Notes: generated by a model from the sequence alone, not told the origin. 64,000 nucleotides of DNA from Dipteronia dyeriana (GCA_032871835.1 CM065301.1:21531291-21595290), one strand, 5' to 3'. Counted from the first letter of the stretch, positions 44,870 through 57,679 are shown. Program-made: numbers and translations.

Positions 44870-46954
44870 CAGAGATTTACAGTGTTGTTGGAGAGGTTTA
44901 GAAGGTGATGCTAGCAAAGATGACTAGGATGGAGGAGCGAATGATAGCCAAGATAAATCTGGTGGATTATGGGTTCAGACATGATATTACAAATTTAAGG
45001 TAAGAGCTCCACCTCACATCTTAATTTTTAATAGTTCTTAGCTAGATATTTTTTATTATCTTATATATAGTTATGCTTTAGTACTTTCTTTCGTTTAACT
45101 TCATACATTGTTGGATTAGATTAGATTATGCTATCTTAGTATCATATATGCTTATTCTTTTCTACTGATTAGATTACGGGTGTGTGTTGTATTGTGTTAG
45201 TATAGTTTGATGCCTGAATTGCCCAAATGCTTGAGATTATTGAACATGATCCATTGTTGAGTCTTAATGTTTGGTTTTACATATTTTGAGTTTATAGTAT
45301 TTTTGTGATTTAGGCGTCTTTCTATCGGGCTCTCTTTGTCTACATTGGGGACAATGTTGAGTTTATCTTTAGGGGTGTCGATCGTTTTGATTTTATTTTT
45401 GAGTCAAAAATTTTCAAAGTGTCGCATTGTCAAAAATTTTGAGCTTTAAGTAGCTTGGGTGTGGTTCCTTGAGCATGTGTTTGTGGCAAATTTTTCTATG
45501 TATAATGTGCTCGATTAGCAACTTGTTGTCACTCTAGGGTCTCGCTTGCACTCCATGGGCTTGTCTCATCCTTTTGTGTTCAAGTTGAGAGGAATCGATG
45601 CTCAAACACATTGTTTTAATAGTAGAGACTACCTAGTGAGTTCACAAAAACAAGCATTAAAAAGCACATTTTGAGTGTTATAATTTTTCTATCTTAAAAC
45701 ACTTTTCTCGTTACACGTATCATTTGTCATAGGACATTACATTGCAATATACTTGTGGATTGCTTGATGGATGCTTACATTCCCTTGATATATGAAATTG
45801 TTGAAATGATTTTAGGAATGTGTGTGCTTTTAACTACTCAAACTAGTCTAAACACATTCCATATCCCTATTGTGTGCTCCTAAGCCAAATTTGAGACCAA
45901 ACACTTACCTTTCATTTGAACCACATTATAACCATTTAGCCAAAGCCTAAACACATGTCTACCCGTGTTGCCAATCTTGTTAGGGTGTGTTGTGTAGTGG
46001 TTGAAGGGTGAAAGACTCTAATGTGTAAAGATATAGTTTATTTAGGCCATTATTGTAAATGTGCAAGGCAAATGGCTCAAAATATAAAAGTGCAAAAAAT
46101 GTGTACTTATGAGCTCAAATGGTAGAAATGCAAAATGTGCAAAAGAAAAAAGAAAATAAAAAGAGAAAAGAGATGCATAAAGAGTCTTGGTTGTTAAATG
46201 TAAAGTACTCACTAAAATAGAGTACAAGTGTAGCACAAATGTAATGAATGTAAGCCTAAACACTAGTGTTCAAGTGTGATTGCAAGTATAGCTAAAATTA
46301 TTGGTGTGTAACGTAAGTGTCTTAGCAAGATTGGTGACTTTTGAATTTCATTTCCTATTCTTTATTCATCACATTTCACCCAATGGCGCTATTACAACCA
46401 AATAGGAAGACCTAATTGATCTATGATGAAATCTAGACTGGAAATTTTTGTTGAAGCATGATCTTCCTCGTCCATGACATTTGATTCATGTCCTAGACTA
46501 GTTCACCAAAAAAATGGTGTTTCACTTTTATATTGTATGCAAGGCATTTGATTCCTATGCATAACTCTATCTTTGCATACTTTACATGAGTATGAACTTA
46601 GGACTCCGAGTGGAAAGAAAAGAGAATATCCACGTGAGGCTTAAAGTCGAAGCAAATTACGCTTGAGTTGTGAGAGTGAGTAGTTTTCGATATGAGAGCA
46701 CTTTTAGGTGTGAAATTCGTGATGTATGAGTGTCCCATGTGTGCCTTTAAGTTGCTTGAGAATGTATAGCATGTATCTACTCTTCTTATCTGCACTCCAT
46801 TGCATCTCACTACCAGTTGAAAATGCAGCTTTTGAATTATTGTTGATTCTAAAAAGTTTTCTTTTTATCGAGTCATGTTTGTTTAATTTTGAGTTTGTTT
46901 TTGTTTTGTCTCGATTTTGATCGAGGATAAGCAAAATGCTAGGTTTGAGGGTGT
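44870..46954 (+). other. Non-coding 3' region of element A
   Basis: Long AT-rich DNA homologous to 40,640-42,454 of element B, typical of Athila 3' regions. It ends with the polypurine-like 'ctaggtttgagggtgt' abutting the LTR at 46,955. No gene was recognised. Confidence 0.75.
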
Positions 46955-48434
46955 TGATCAAGCCACAATAACACTAGATTTTAGGTCCTCCTTCCTATAC
47001 TTATTGCTCAATTCTTAGGTAAAATCGAGTGTTTAATGGATCGATTCAGTGTTTTACAGGTTTTTAGTAACAGGGCATCATTTGGGTAAAAAGAGATGAA
47101 GATGGTATCCAAAGCAGCTCAAAAATTGGAAGATGAAGCCTAAAGGAAAGAGTGTCACGGTTTAAGTGCCGTCTTGGCCCAACGTGATACATATGACGAT
47201 GACAATTCACATGAGCAAAGTGTCGCTGATGTTGCATAAAGGAAGAGACACAAAAACAGAAAGAAGAAGTGTCGTGGTCGAACTGTCGTTCTGGATGACC
47301 GAGACCTATTTGGCGGCAGCAACTCTATCGTCTAAAGTGTTGTTGTTGATACCGCTCAGGCTACACGTGAAAACTAGGATTAAGTTTGTCACGGTCAAAC
47401 TGTCTTCTTAGATGACCGTAATGGTAGGGACCATGACAGCACGTCATCATGTTTTTCAAGATAGATTTTTGCCCTATTTGGATCCCATATAAATACCCTT
47501 TTTAATTTCAGGGTCAAAAACATCAGCCACACGAGGATTTAGACACCAACACCCTTTCACACTCTTACATCACCATTTTTACAAACTTTTTTCTCTCATA
47601 CATCTTCCATACATCTTCCATCCATCCTTGGAAGACTTGGGAGGCAAGAAAAAGAAGAACATCAAGACTATGGAGCTCACATGACCAATATGGGTTTTCT
47701 CTATAACTTTTCCTTACCTTTATTTTCTCCATTGGTGTGTAACTAAACCATTAGCTAGGGGATTGATATAACCATATTGGACTACTCTTTGTAATTAATT
47801 AGTCTACTTTTCTTAATTCAATTCAATATTAGTCTCAATTATTTCTTTAATTGCTCTACTCTTATCACTCATGTTTTATTGTGACCTCAAGGGATATGGG
47901 TGTGCGAGTTAGTTTATGTAAGAGGTTGGGGCTTATATGTGAATGACAATTCCATTTAAGCCTAGACCATGAGCTTATTAATTTAGAAAGTTGGTGTATG
48001 CATGATCATGCTATATTAACTTGGCTTAGAGTTTATGTTAAATAGAGGTTTTAACCATTAACTGTTACATGGTCATGTGAGAGTAGTGGAAAAAACTAAG
48101 AACTTAATGGATTTATCTTAAACAAGCTCTAAAATTAGATTGAAGTGTTTAACGAGACTAAGATATTGTATTGAGTGGTCCGATAAATGTTGCATTGATT
48201 CACTAGTATTTTCCCTTATATATCCATCCTTGTGTGTTGTTGTGTTTAGTTTAGTTTACCTACAAATTGCAATTTAGTTTAATCAATTGTTGTCATCAAA
48301 GCAAGCATTATGCAATTTAATTTATATACACTTAGAGTAGATTTTACTTAGGTTAACCAGCATTCAACCAATAGAATCACCGATCTCAGTGAACGAATTT
48401 TCTTTAGATTGAGTAAAGATAAATTACTGCATCA
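46955..48434 (+). repeat. 3' LTR of element A
   Basis: Starts TGATCAAGCC and ends ...ATTACTGCATCA, followed by the AAATC target duplication. A TATAAATA box lies near 47,488. Confidence 0.93.
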
Positions 48435-48439
48435 AAATC

Positions 48440-48694
48440 AATTAAATTTTAGGATTTTTTAAAATAGGGCATTATTATATCATTATATGGGTGCCAATAA
48501 CACCATTCTTATGGCTTCTCTGTTGTTTGTCTTTGGCCCTAGAGGTTTACCTTGATGTGTTTGGGTGTTTCTCCTTAACCATTTTATTCCTGTTCTGAAT
48601 AATATGATGTTAAAAAAATGCAGAAGTTTTGTTTTTGTTTTTTTTGTAAAAAGGGAAACATCAAGAGGTTGTGTAATTTGATTTTATTTTTTAT
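48440..48694. other. AT-rich flank, no gene
   Basis: Contains 'gggtgccaataacaccattc' near 48,484, which resembles one end of the MULE family at 53,842-54,744, but no second end was found. Confidence 0.4.
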
Positions 48695-49198
48695 GGAAAA
48701 TGTTAAAAATGGCCACGTCTAACATGGACATTTTTAACCACATACGAAATTTTAATCGTTAATAACCATTTAAAAATAAACATTCAGTACATATCCATAA
48801 ATTACTAAAATACCCCTAAAATAATTTACTAATTTGTTTTGTATTTTTTTACGCCTTCTTCTCTGTGCACTCTTCTTCTTTGTGCATTCTTTTTCATTTT
48901 TCTCTTTGTTTCCTGTAAATCGAATACAATCACACCATTGTTAGAGGACAAAAAACACGGAATTATGGCATTGGCCTTAAAGATTTAAAGATTTGTATGT
49001 TTGAAAGTTTGAAGAAGTGAGTGAGGTAAAAAAAAATCGATTTGCTCTAAATCGGTTTAAGTTGCGTAAATATCTTCCATTTGTGAATTAATTGAGTTTG
49101 AAACAATTATTTTAACATGATTTTAATGTTATTGCATCACTTTTATATGTTTTTGTGAAAAATCAAATAAAATAAAGTTTCTCATTTTTTTCAAAAAA

Positions 49199-49480
49199 TT
49201 TCAAGTTCACTAGTTCGAAAACTTGAAATCTTATATAAAAACTTAAAATGTTGACAAGTTTCTGGGTAAAATTTCAATCCAGTTTTTTCCAGAAGGTTTC
49301 AAGTTTCACTTGTTCGTAAACTTGAAGTCTTAGGTAAAAACTTAAAATATTGACAAGTTTCTGGGTAAGATTTCAATTAAGTTTTTTTTTCAGAAGATTT
49401 CAAGTTTTACAGGTTCGAAAACTTAAAATCTTATGTAAAAACTTGAAATGTTAACAAGTTTCAGGGTAAGATTTTAAGTT
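49199..49480. repeat. ~98-101-bp tandem repeat, three copies, inside the MULE
   Basis: Units begin at about 49,201, 49,299 and 49,400 with 'tcaagttyac.agttcgaaaacttgaaatctta', followed by 'gttgacaagtttctgggtaa'. A partial fourth follows. Within each unit 'cttgaaatct/agatttcaag' also gives hairpin potential. Confidence 0.85.
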
Positions 49481-49639
49481 TCTGGTAAGATTTAAAGCAT
49501 GATTTCAAGTTTTCGTAAAACATTTCAAGTATGTCGAAGATTTCACGCTTTCAATTTTTTTTTAAACCAAACTCCAACATCCAGTCCCAAATCATCCAAA
49601 ATATCAGATCTCAACCCAATCAACCCTCAAAATTGATAC

Positions 49640-49915
49640 ATTTCAACATTGATTATTCCTTAAACATGTTTTTAACAATAACTGAGTGAATTGAAGAGAG
49701 AGAGGGGAGTGGGGAGAGAGAGTAGAGAGAGAGAGAGAGGAAAGGGAGAGAGAAGATAGTGAAGCCAAGCAGCGTAACCAAGGCAGCTCGACGACAAACG
49801 ATGACGTCCGGCGATGATGAGTGGGCAAAGAAAGAGAGAAAAAAAAAGAGAGAGATGAGTGGGGAGAGAGAATAAAGGAGAAAGAGAAAGAGAGAGAGAG
49901 AGTTTAAGGATAGTA
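49640..49915. repeat. GA-rich low-complexity block inside the MULE
   Basis: The plus strand is (GA)n-like with one more complex stretch at 49,760-49,825. The minus-strand frames (49,643-49,828 and 49,672-49,929) are serine/leucine-rich translations of this. The complex stretch could be a captured gene snippet but is too short to assign. Confidence 0.7.
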
Positions 49916-50028
49916 TTTATATTGTGCATTGAGGTAATTTCTTAAAAATGTGGTTATTACCAGGTAAAATTTCGTATGTGGTTACAAACAAAATTCTAAT
50001 AATTTCAGTGACTACTTTTGATTTTCTC

Positions 50029-50844
50029 TTCTTTAAAAAAAAATATATATATATACGGATTTGACTGTACATACTATATTAAATTTCATATTATGATATG
50101 ATTGGATCCAATAGAAAAATCTCTCACTAATTTATAGTATATCAAGTTGAGTTTTGATAAATTCATTAGATCCATGCCGACAGTCTTTATTAAATAAGAA
50201 ATTAATAACATTATAAATTAAACCAAATAACTTTTTTTTTTAGGAAACTGATTATATTATTATCATAACACACCTTTATTCATAAATAACTAGTGTATCA
50301 ATCCATGCGATGCACGAGCTTTTGTTATTTTAAATATGTTGATCAAAATAATTTGTAGTATCTAAATTCAAAAGTGAATATGTTTAAACATAAAAACGGA
50401 TATTGAAGATGGAGGTCTTACAATTGTTTTTGGATACTACACTCTTACCATTAAAGAGATTTTTTTTATGAATCTTTGATACAAACACTACCAATAAATT
50501 GATTAAACAAGATAAAAAAAAACTTATATTATTTACGCTATATAGAAGATAATCCAAATTCATATTTTGTGATTTTGTTTTGTTACACAAAATTTACTTT
50601 GAAATTTAAAATTGTTTTGAGATGTGTTAACTTTATGCTATTTATCAGGCCACATAGAATAAGAAAGCCAACCATTAAATAACATTGATTCATAAAAAAT
50701 ATAAATAATTGCATAATTTCTAACTATAAATTGGCTCGACAACGCCACCTCTTATCCCTTTGTTATACATTCAAACCACTTCATATCCCAATACATAAGT
50801 CAAATCGTTGCTTTCGTCAATCAGCAGGTGTAGACCATCTTCAT
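50029..50844. other. AT-rich spacer, no gene
   Basis: No protein-like frame and no clear repeat structure was recognised. Confidence 0.5.
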
Positions 50845-51139
50845 CTTTGAATCTCTCACAAATATTTCATTAGATCCAGAAGTTTAAATGAAGAATATTT
50901 TTTTAAAAATAAAAAACACATTAGAAGCAAATGACCTCAAATAAAATAATAAAAAGATTATATGCAAATAATGTTAGAAAGGCATACAATGCTTTTTCTA
51001 TGGCAACCTCACTATCTACAAATTTCTTTATCATAGACTGGTATGTTATTTATAAAAATTAATGTTTATATCTATAATAAAAGAAAAAAACAATAATAAA
51101 ATGATACAAATGAAAGTATACTTACAAAGCAAAAGTGAA

Positions 51140-51265
<126 letters not shown>

Positions 51266-51331
51266 AAATCTAATTTTTAAAGAACAAAATACTACAAATG
51301 AAACGTTATAAGGATTGTTTTTATCGATCTT

Positions 51332-51379
<48 letters not shown>

Positions 51380-51808
51380 AATAGGAAAAATGATGGAGGA
51401 ATATATTAAATAGTAATTTAATACCTAGAGATTTTGGCTACCTTGTGTTCTTCTTGTAGAATGTGTTGACGTTCTCGACTATCTCCCCATCGTGATGCTT
51501 CATTGAAGAATGAAACAGTAGAATGTTAGACTAATGTTTTATAGAAAGTGGTATTGAAAAATGAAGAGTAAGAAAATTGAGAGTTAATTAATTTAAAGTT
51601 ATAAGCATTATATTGATTAATAGAATGCTATTTATTACATGAATATTAATTCCTTTATCTCTTTCTCTTTAGAAAAAAACTGTTATACAATTAATAATAA
51701 TTTAATGTCATATATTTTAATAATTGTTTTATAGAAATAGAAAAATGAATGGTTAGGAAAAGGAAAGTTATTTAATTTAAATTATATATATATATATATA
51801 TATTAAAA

Positions 51809-52199
51809 GTGAGTCTCTTATAAGGGATCCCTTATTTTAATTTCGGTAAAGACCGCCATGAAATCATATTAATTTGAATGAATTTTGATTTGACTTTTTA
51901 TTTTGTGGATGATAAGTTCATTAAAATCTACTTATAAATAAAATTTTAAAATATTTCAAGCACTAGAACTATTTTTTTATTTTTCCTATATTTCACTCAT
52001 TTTTTCGATGCATTCATATTTAAAAAAATCAGGTTAAATAGTTCTAGTAATTGAAAATTTTTCAAATTTTATTCATAGGTAGATTTAATTGAACTTATCA
52101 TCCACACAAAAAAAAAACAAATCAAAATTCATTCAAATCAATGTGATTTCCTGATGGTCCTTACCAAAATTAAAATAAGGGACCCCTTATAAGAAACTC

Positions 52200-52201
<2 letters not shown>
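51809..52201. mobile_element. Foldback MITE
   Basis: Left arm 'gtgagtctcttataagggatcccttattttaatt...' and the reverse complement of the right end 'gtgagtttcttataaggggtcccttattttaatt...' match for about 170 bp, leaving only a short loop near 52,000, so the whole 393 bp can fold on itself. It is flanked by TA repeats, so the target duplication cannot be read. It is absent from the same place in copy 2 of the host unit. Confidence 0.85.
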
Positions 52202-52240
<39 letters not shown>

Positions 52241-52562
52241 GGGTTATTTAATTTAAATTTATAAACATTGAATAGATTAAAGGAATTTTATTTACTGTAG
52301 GAATATAAATGGTTCTTTATCTTTTTAGAAAATAAATAATAATAATAATTTTTATCAAAATAATAATAATAATAATAATTTAAGTCCAAAGCTCCCTAAC
52401 TTATATATATATATATATGGTATTTATAGCTATTTTATATTATCAGTAGAAACTATTATATATGATTAGGGCATTTATTATGAAGCTATTTTTTTATATT
52501 AATTACTAAATTTTTAAAAATAATGACATTAAATAATGTCACAAGTCACTCCCACATGAAAA

Positions 52563-53676
52563 TCATTGAATCTTTCACAATGATTCCATTAGATCTAGAA
52601 GTTAAAACGAAGAATACATTTTTTAAAATAAAAAAAAAACATTAGAAGCAAATGACCTCTAATAAATTAATAAAAGGATTATTTAAAAATAAGGTTAGAA
52701 AGGCATACAATGCTTTTCCATGGCAAACTCACTCCCTCAAAAATTCTCCATCATAGACTAGTATGTTATTTATAAGAATTAATGTTTACATTTACAATAA
52801 CAATAAAAAGCAAAAATGAAACATATATATATATTTAAAAATCTAATTTTCAAAGTAATAACAAAATGCTGCTACAAATGAAACGTTATAAGAATTGTTT
52901 TTATCAATCTTCAATACAAAATCAGAGACTGAAAAATTGACATTCAATACATATATATATATATATATATAATAGGAAAATAGAGACTGTAAAAATGATG
53001 GAGGAATATATTAAATAGTAATTTAATACCTAAAGTTTTGGTTATTGCGTGTTCTTCTTCTTATAAAATGTGTTGACGTTCTCAACTCCCTCTCTATCAT
53101 GATGCTTCATCAAAAAATGAAATTGTAGAAGGTTAGATTATTGTTTTTATAAAAAGTGGTACTGAAAAAAATGAAGAATTGGAAAATGGAGAGTTATTAA
53201 TTTAAAATTATAAGCATTATATTGATTAATGGAATGCTATTTATTGTATGAATATTAATTGCTTTATCACTTTCTCTTCAGACAAAAAAAATGTTATTAC
53301 AATTAATAATAATTTAATGCCATATATTTTCATTACTGTTTTATAGAAATAGAAACATTCAAGAAAATGGAAAGTTATTTAATTTAAAATTTTAAAAATA
53401 TATTAAAGGAATGTTATTTATTGGCATATTGCAGAAATATAAATGACTCTAATGCAACTTTTCATTATTGTTTTATAGAAACCGAAAAGTTGATGGTTAA
53501 AAAATGGAGGGTTATTTAATTTAAATTTGTAAACATTGAAGAGATTAAAGAAATGTTATTTACTGTATGAACATAAATAGTTCTTTATCTTTTTAGAAAA
53601 TAAATAATAATAATTTTTGTCAAAATAATAACAACAACAATAATTTAAGTTCAAACTCCCTAACTTACACACACAC

Positions 53677-53723
<47 letters not shown>

Positions 53724-53841
53724 TATTTATTGTTTTTTTATATTATTAGTAGAAACTATTATATATAATTAGGGCATTTATTACAAAGCTATTTTTTATA
53801 TTAATTACTAAATTTAAAAAAAAATAATGACATTAAAAAAT
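52563..53841. repeat. AT-rich repeated unit, copy 2
   Basis: Second copy of the unit at 50,845-52,545, without the MITE and without the TG expansion. It contains its own (TA)n run at about 53,676-53,721. It ends at the MULE insertion site. Confidence 0.8.
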
Positions 53842-54744
53842 GAGTGGTTCTATTGGCACACCACTGGTGAACTATTAACACCCCAATCTTAAAATCATTT
53901 AGTATTTTTTTTCTATATCAAATTACTTAAATAGACGTATAATTTTTATTAAAAAGAATAATAAACAAAATAAAACTAATAAAACCCTCAATTTCCTTAT
54001 TTCGAAACCCTAATAGCATATATATTTTTTCAAATCATTGAATGTTTATTATTTTTGTTTATATTTTTTTTCAGATCTCAATCTCATATTTTCCATGTTT
54101 AGTATCACTTTCCTTATTTCAAAATCCTAATAATATAGATTATTTTAAATCATTGAATGTTTACTATTTTTTTTTCAAATCTCAATCTCATATTTCCCAT
54201 GTTTAGTATTTTTTTTCATCTTATTGTTCCATATGTTTGTTTTGTTTTTCTTTTCAAATTTCAGATCCATATTTGTTATTTTTTTTTCTCGGTTTATTTT
54301 ATTTCGGAGTTTTTATGCATTCAATGATTTGTATTCACACCAAGAATCGCAACCAAGAAAACCTAATCTCTAACAAAACGAAACCACACCGAAATCTTAA
54401 TTCAATCGCTACAAAAAATTATGAAACAATCAATATCACACTCACAATCTACCACCAACAATTCAATCGATTACAGAAAAAAAAACCCTCGTCTAATAAG
54501 AATGGCTTCACCATTATAATAAGAAGAAAAAACAAATATGGATGTGATAAAACTGTATATAAATATTATAAAAGTGTAATTTTTTTTGGAAAATATTTGT
54601 ATTAAGTTTGAAAATATGTAAAAGGGTAATCCAGGAAATTAATTAAAAAAATTAATAAAGCCATTTAATTTTATATAATTAAATTAAAATTTTATAAGTT
54701 GGAACATAGATAGTTCAGTAATAGGGGTGTCAATAGTACCACTC
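53842..54744. mobile_element. Non-autonomous MULE with a 9-bp target duplication
   Basis: The terminal repeats begin GAGTGGTTCTATTGGCAC (left) and, on the reverse complement of the right end, GAGTGGTACTATTGACAC, with GAACTAT following after a gap. The 9-bp sequence TTAAAAAAT is present on both sides (53,833-53,841 and 54,745-54,753). A 9-bp duplication is characteristic of Mutator-like elements. At 903 bp it encodes no transposase; the 122-codon frame at 54,237-54,605 has no protein-like features. Confidence 0.88.
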
Positions 54745-55186
54745 TTAAAAAATATGGTATTACAATTAATAATAATTTAATGCTATATATTTTCATTATT
54801 GGTTTATAGAAATAGAAAAATGCGTGGTTAGAAAATGGGAAGTTATTTAGTTTAAATATATATATTAAAGGAGTGCTATTTATTGGTATATTGCAGGAAT
54901 ATAAATGACTATAATGCAACTTTTCATTATTGTTTTATAGAAACCAAAAGGTCAATGGTTAAAATTGGAGGGTTATTAAATTTAAATTTATAAACATTAA
55001 ATATATCAAAGGAATGTTATTTAATATAGGAATATAAATGGTTCATTATGTTTTTAGAAAATAAATAAAAATATTTTTTGTCAAAATAATAATAATAATA
55101 ATAATTTAAATCCAAAGCTCCCTATATATATATATGGTATTTGTAGCTATTTTATATTATTAGTAGAAACTATTATACATAAGGGC
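54745..55186. repeat. AT-rich repeated unit, copy 3 (partial)
   Basis: Matches only the right part of copies 1 and 2 ('acaattaataataatttaatg', 'gcaacttttcattattgttttatagaaacc', 'ccaaagctccctatatata', 'tagtagaaactatta'). It ends at about 55,186, where the putative MULE terminus starts. Confidence 0.75.
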
Positions 55187-56131
55187 AATTACCAAATTGG
55201 TCCGGAACTTTATTTAAAATTTCAAATTGTTTACAATTTTTATAAAAGTTACTAAATTGGTCATAACATTTTTTCCAAATACCAAATTAGTCCTTCTATT
55301 TGTTTAATGGTGTTAAATATAATAGTTGACTTTAAAAAAATTTGTGAAAGTACTTAAATATTCTTTATTTGTCATATTATAACAACGTTGATTTATCTTT
55401 TATGTATTAAATTCATCATTATAATCACAACAAAATCTAAAAATATTATTAATGAAATACCATGTGCGCCCTTGTTAATTAAAATATTCTAAAAAATCTA
55501 AATTTATTTTAATAAGACAATATCAAATATGCTCTTAATTTATAAACAAAGTTATCATTTATTCTCAGTTTAGTCTTTTATTATTTTTATATAATTGTTT
55601 TTTTGTTAATATTATATAAGCTCTGTTTACGTATGTTTTCATGTGGTCCAACTTTACATGCACGGTACAAATAAAGAAAAAAGAAAAAAAAAATACATGT
55701 TCCACACAACATGTCCAGCAATTACAACACAAATGCATTAGTTCCATCAATAATTAAAATACCCGGTACATATTGTATCATCTTATTTTTGTCTACAAAT
55801 GTGTAGGCTAACCAAAAGCCCAAAAAAAAAAATCATATTGAGCAACATCTAACCATCATAGATGAACAAAAAATTCCCAACATCTATTCAGCAACAAAAA
55901 TATATATAAAGATCCAGGTAGCAAACTACTTAAGTTCTTCACATTTGGGGGGTATAACCAATCTGAGAGCCTATATATGTAAGATTTGAATGCGCAATGG
56001 TACAATCCTACGATCCTTGAACAATCCCAACACCTATTTCAGACCTCATATGTAGATGAAATATTTGTAAATAGTCAAATTTACAAAGTTAAATGAGCAT
56101 TTGAATCATTATACAAAAGCAATTCACAAAC
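55187..56131 (-). other. Downstream part of the MULE: intron or 3' region, no further exon recognised
   Basis: Read on the minus strand after the donor at 56,131, the sequence is AT-rich. If not spliced, the frame would run to a TAA at 56,083-56,081. The 61-codon frame at 55,565-55,750 has no recognisable homology. Phrases 'aaattggtc...' repeated at 55,195, 55,255 and 55,285 are usual in MULE ends. Confidence 0.4.
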
Positions 56132-56156
56132 CTCTATGCGTCTCCGGGGCTGCTTA

Positions 56157-56183
56157 CACTACAAGAAAAAGTGTCATTTCCGA
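56157..56183 (+). repeat. Left terminal inverted repeat of the CACTA element
   Basis: 27 bases, starting CACTACAAGAAAAA, identical to the reverse complement of 63,630-63,656. Homology ends at base 28 (C versus G). Confidence 0.97.
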
Positions 56184-56339
56184 CCAATTATTTCTGACGG
56201 AGTGAAATTATGGTCGGTTATTGTTGTTTTTCCAATGAAAAAAATCAAGTCATCAGAAAAGTGTAACAACATTGTGTATTTGTTATGACGAAACAAATAC
56301 CCTCGGAAATAGTCTCTAAAGTCATCAAAAATAATGTGA

Positions 56340-56870
56340 AAATGGCATCAAAGCTTGGCGCCAATACTATTTTCGACAACAGGTATCTAGCCCTCGGAAA
56401 AGATGAATCTTTTCTGACCACAATATTTGATCCTCGGAAATGCCAATACTATTTTTGACATTAGATAACTAGACCTCGGAAAAGATTAATATTTTTCGAC
56501 CACAATGACTGATCATCGGAAATGTCAATACTATTTTTGACCACATATATCTAGCCCTCGGAAAAGATAAATATTTTCTGACCACAATGGCTGATCCTCG
56601 GAAACGCCAATACTATTTTTGACCACATGTATTTAGTCCTCGGAAAAGAGAAAAGATGAATATTTTCCGACCACAACAGTTGATCCTCATAAACACCAAT
56701 ACTATTTACGACCACATGTATCTAGTTCTCAGAAAAAAGATGAACCTTTTCCGACCACAATAGTTGATTCTCGAAAACGCCAATACTATTTTTGACCACA
56801 TATGCCTAGTCCTCAGAAAATAATAATATTTTTCGACCACAATAGTTGTTCATCGAAAATATTATACAAT
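56340..56870. repeat. Left subterminal repeat array of the CACTA element
   Basis: Six units of 82-89 bp. 'ccaatactatttt' starts at about 56,361, 56,443, 56,525, 56,607, 56,696 and 56,780. Each unit holds 'cgaccaca', 'ctagtcctcggaaaaga' and 'tgatcctcggaaa'. The recurring TCGGAAA/TTTCCGA core also occurs in the terminal repeat and the right array. It is therefore the best candidate for the TNPA-type binding site. Confidence 0.9.
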
Positions 56871-57244
56871 TGCTGCCCATAAGTTAAGTGCCCTTGGAAA
56901 TATGACACAAATTCAACTATAATTATTGGCTCTAAGAAATGATATAGCAGCTAAGTATTTTTCCTTCCAAAAGAAATTTTAATAATATAAAATTGTGAAA
57001 ACATTTTGATAAAATAAAATATATTATTCTAAAATTACATTGAAAAAAACATAAGTATTTTATTTTTAGATATCATATAATTAATTTTGTTTTTTAATGT
57101 ATTATTATTTTTTTATTAAAATATAATGAGTTATAAAATTAATTGGACATTACATAAATTAAGTTCAATGATAAAACACTAAATGCAAAGAAAATATAAC
57201 ACTGGACTCAAAAGAAAAAATAAATATTCAAATCAATAAAATAA

Positions 57245-57670
57245 TAGTTACTATTCAATGTGACTTTGTGGCAAAGAGTATTCATTCAGTCTGGAAATGT
57301 GTCAGGTAATAAAAAAAATGGCATCAACCTCAACCCTAGACCAATCTATTTCATGTTCTTCATTTTCATACCTTTCTGGTTGATATTTGTACTATTGAAT
57401 TCAGTCTCTTCTTGGTATGGTTCACCATCTACTGGCATCTCATAAAGGTTTCTAGGCTTGATTTCATTGACAGCATTCCAAGTATTATCTACGGTCCTTC
57501 AGTATAATATACTTGATTTGCTTGACATACAAGCACAAATGTGTCTTGAGTATTAAATTTACGTTTTATGTTAATTGTAACTATCCCATAATGATCTCTC
57601 TAGCCACTGATTTGATGAGGCAATCCCTAAACGTCCATTAATTTTTCAAAATGGTTCAAATTAAGACATT
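57245..57670 (-). pseudogene. DUF4216 remnant of the CACTA main transposase (TNPD type)
   Basis: The minus strand reads D-H-Y-G-I-V-T-I-N, then F-V-L-V-C-Q-A-N-Q-V-Y-Y-T-E-G-P. One base later it is frame-shifted and reads N-T-W-N-A-V-N-E-I-K-P-R-N-L-Y-E-M-P. This matches the DUF4216 pattern near the C-terminus of plant CACTA transposases ('PF.LA.QA.QVFY..D.....W.VV...KPR.L...'). The upstream transposase parts (the tnp2/DDE region) should lie at higher coordinates on the minus strand, but nothing of them was found. It is antisense to the Ptta gene. Confidence 0.65.
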
Positions 57671-57679
57671 TCATATAAA

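Larger units (their letters stand above)
28928..48434 (+). mobile_element. Athila-like Ty3/gypsy retrotransposon (element A), split by element B
   Basis: Both LTRs are present (28,928-30,399 and 46,955-48,434), flanked by the 5-bp duplication AAATC (28,923-28,927 and 48,435-48,439). Internal order is: primer site resembling the complement of Asp tRNA, gag, protease, RT, RNase H, integrase, a post-pol region with an env-like/transposon-protein ORF, long non-coding DNA and a polypurine tract. Without the inserted element (about 36,486-43,218) the length is about 12.8 kb, usual for Athila. Many stops and frameshifts show a dead copy. Confidence 0.92.
48695..50028. mobile_element. Short Mutator-like (MULE) element
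   Basis: The ends are inverted repeats of about 100 bp with gaps. Left: 'GGAAAATG...aaaatGGCCAC' then 'AACCACATACGAAATTTTA' and 'TAATAACCA'. The reverse complement of the right end (about 49,935-50,028) shows the same ordered blocks, 'aaaagTAGTCAC', 'AACCACATACGAAATTTTA', 'GTAATAACCACA'. Long degenerate terminal repeats of this kind are typical of plant MULEs. No transposase is present. A 9-bp target duplication was not convincingly found. Confidence 0.65.

Noticed and set aside
28923..48439. Two independent full-length retrotransposons side by side
   Set aside because: Shared AAATC outside the outer LTR pair, homologous post-pol sequence resuming at 43,219 and GTACC at the inner junction show nesting of B in A.
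54237..54605. 122-codon plus-strand frame
   Set aside because: It lies inside a short MULE, is very rich in N, K, I and F as expected from AT-rich DNA, and resembles no protein.
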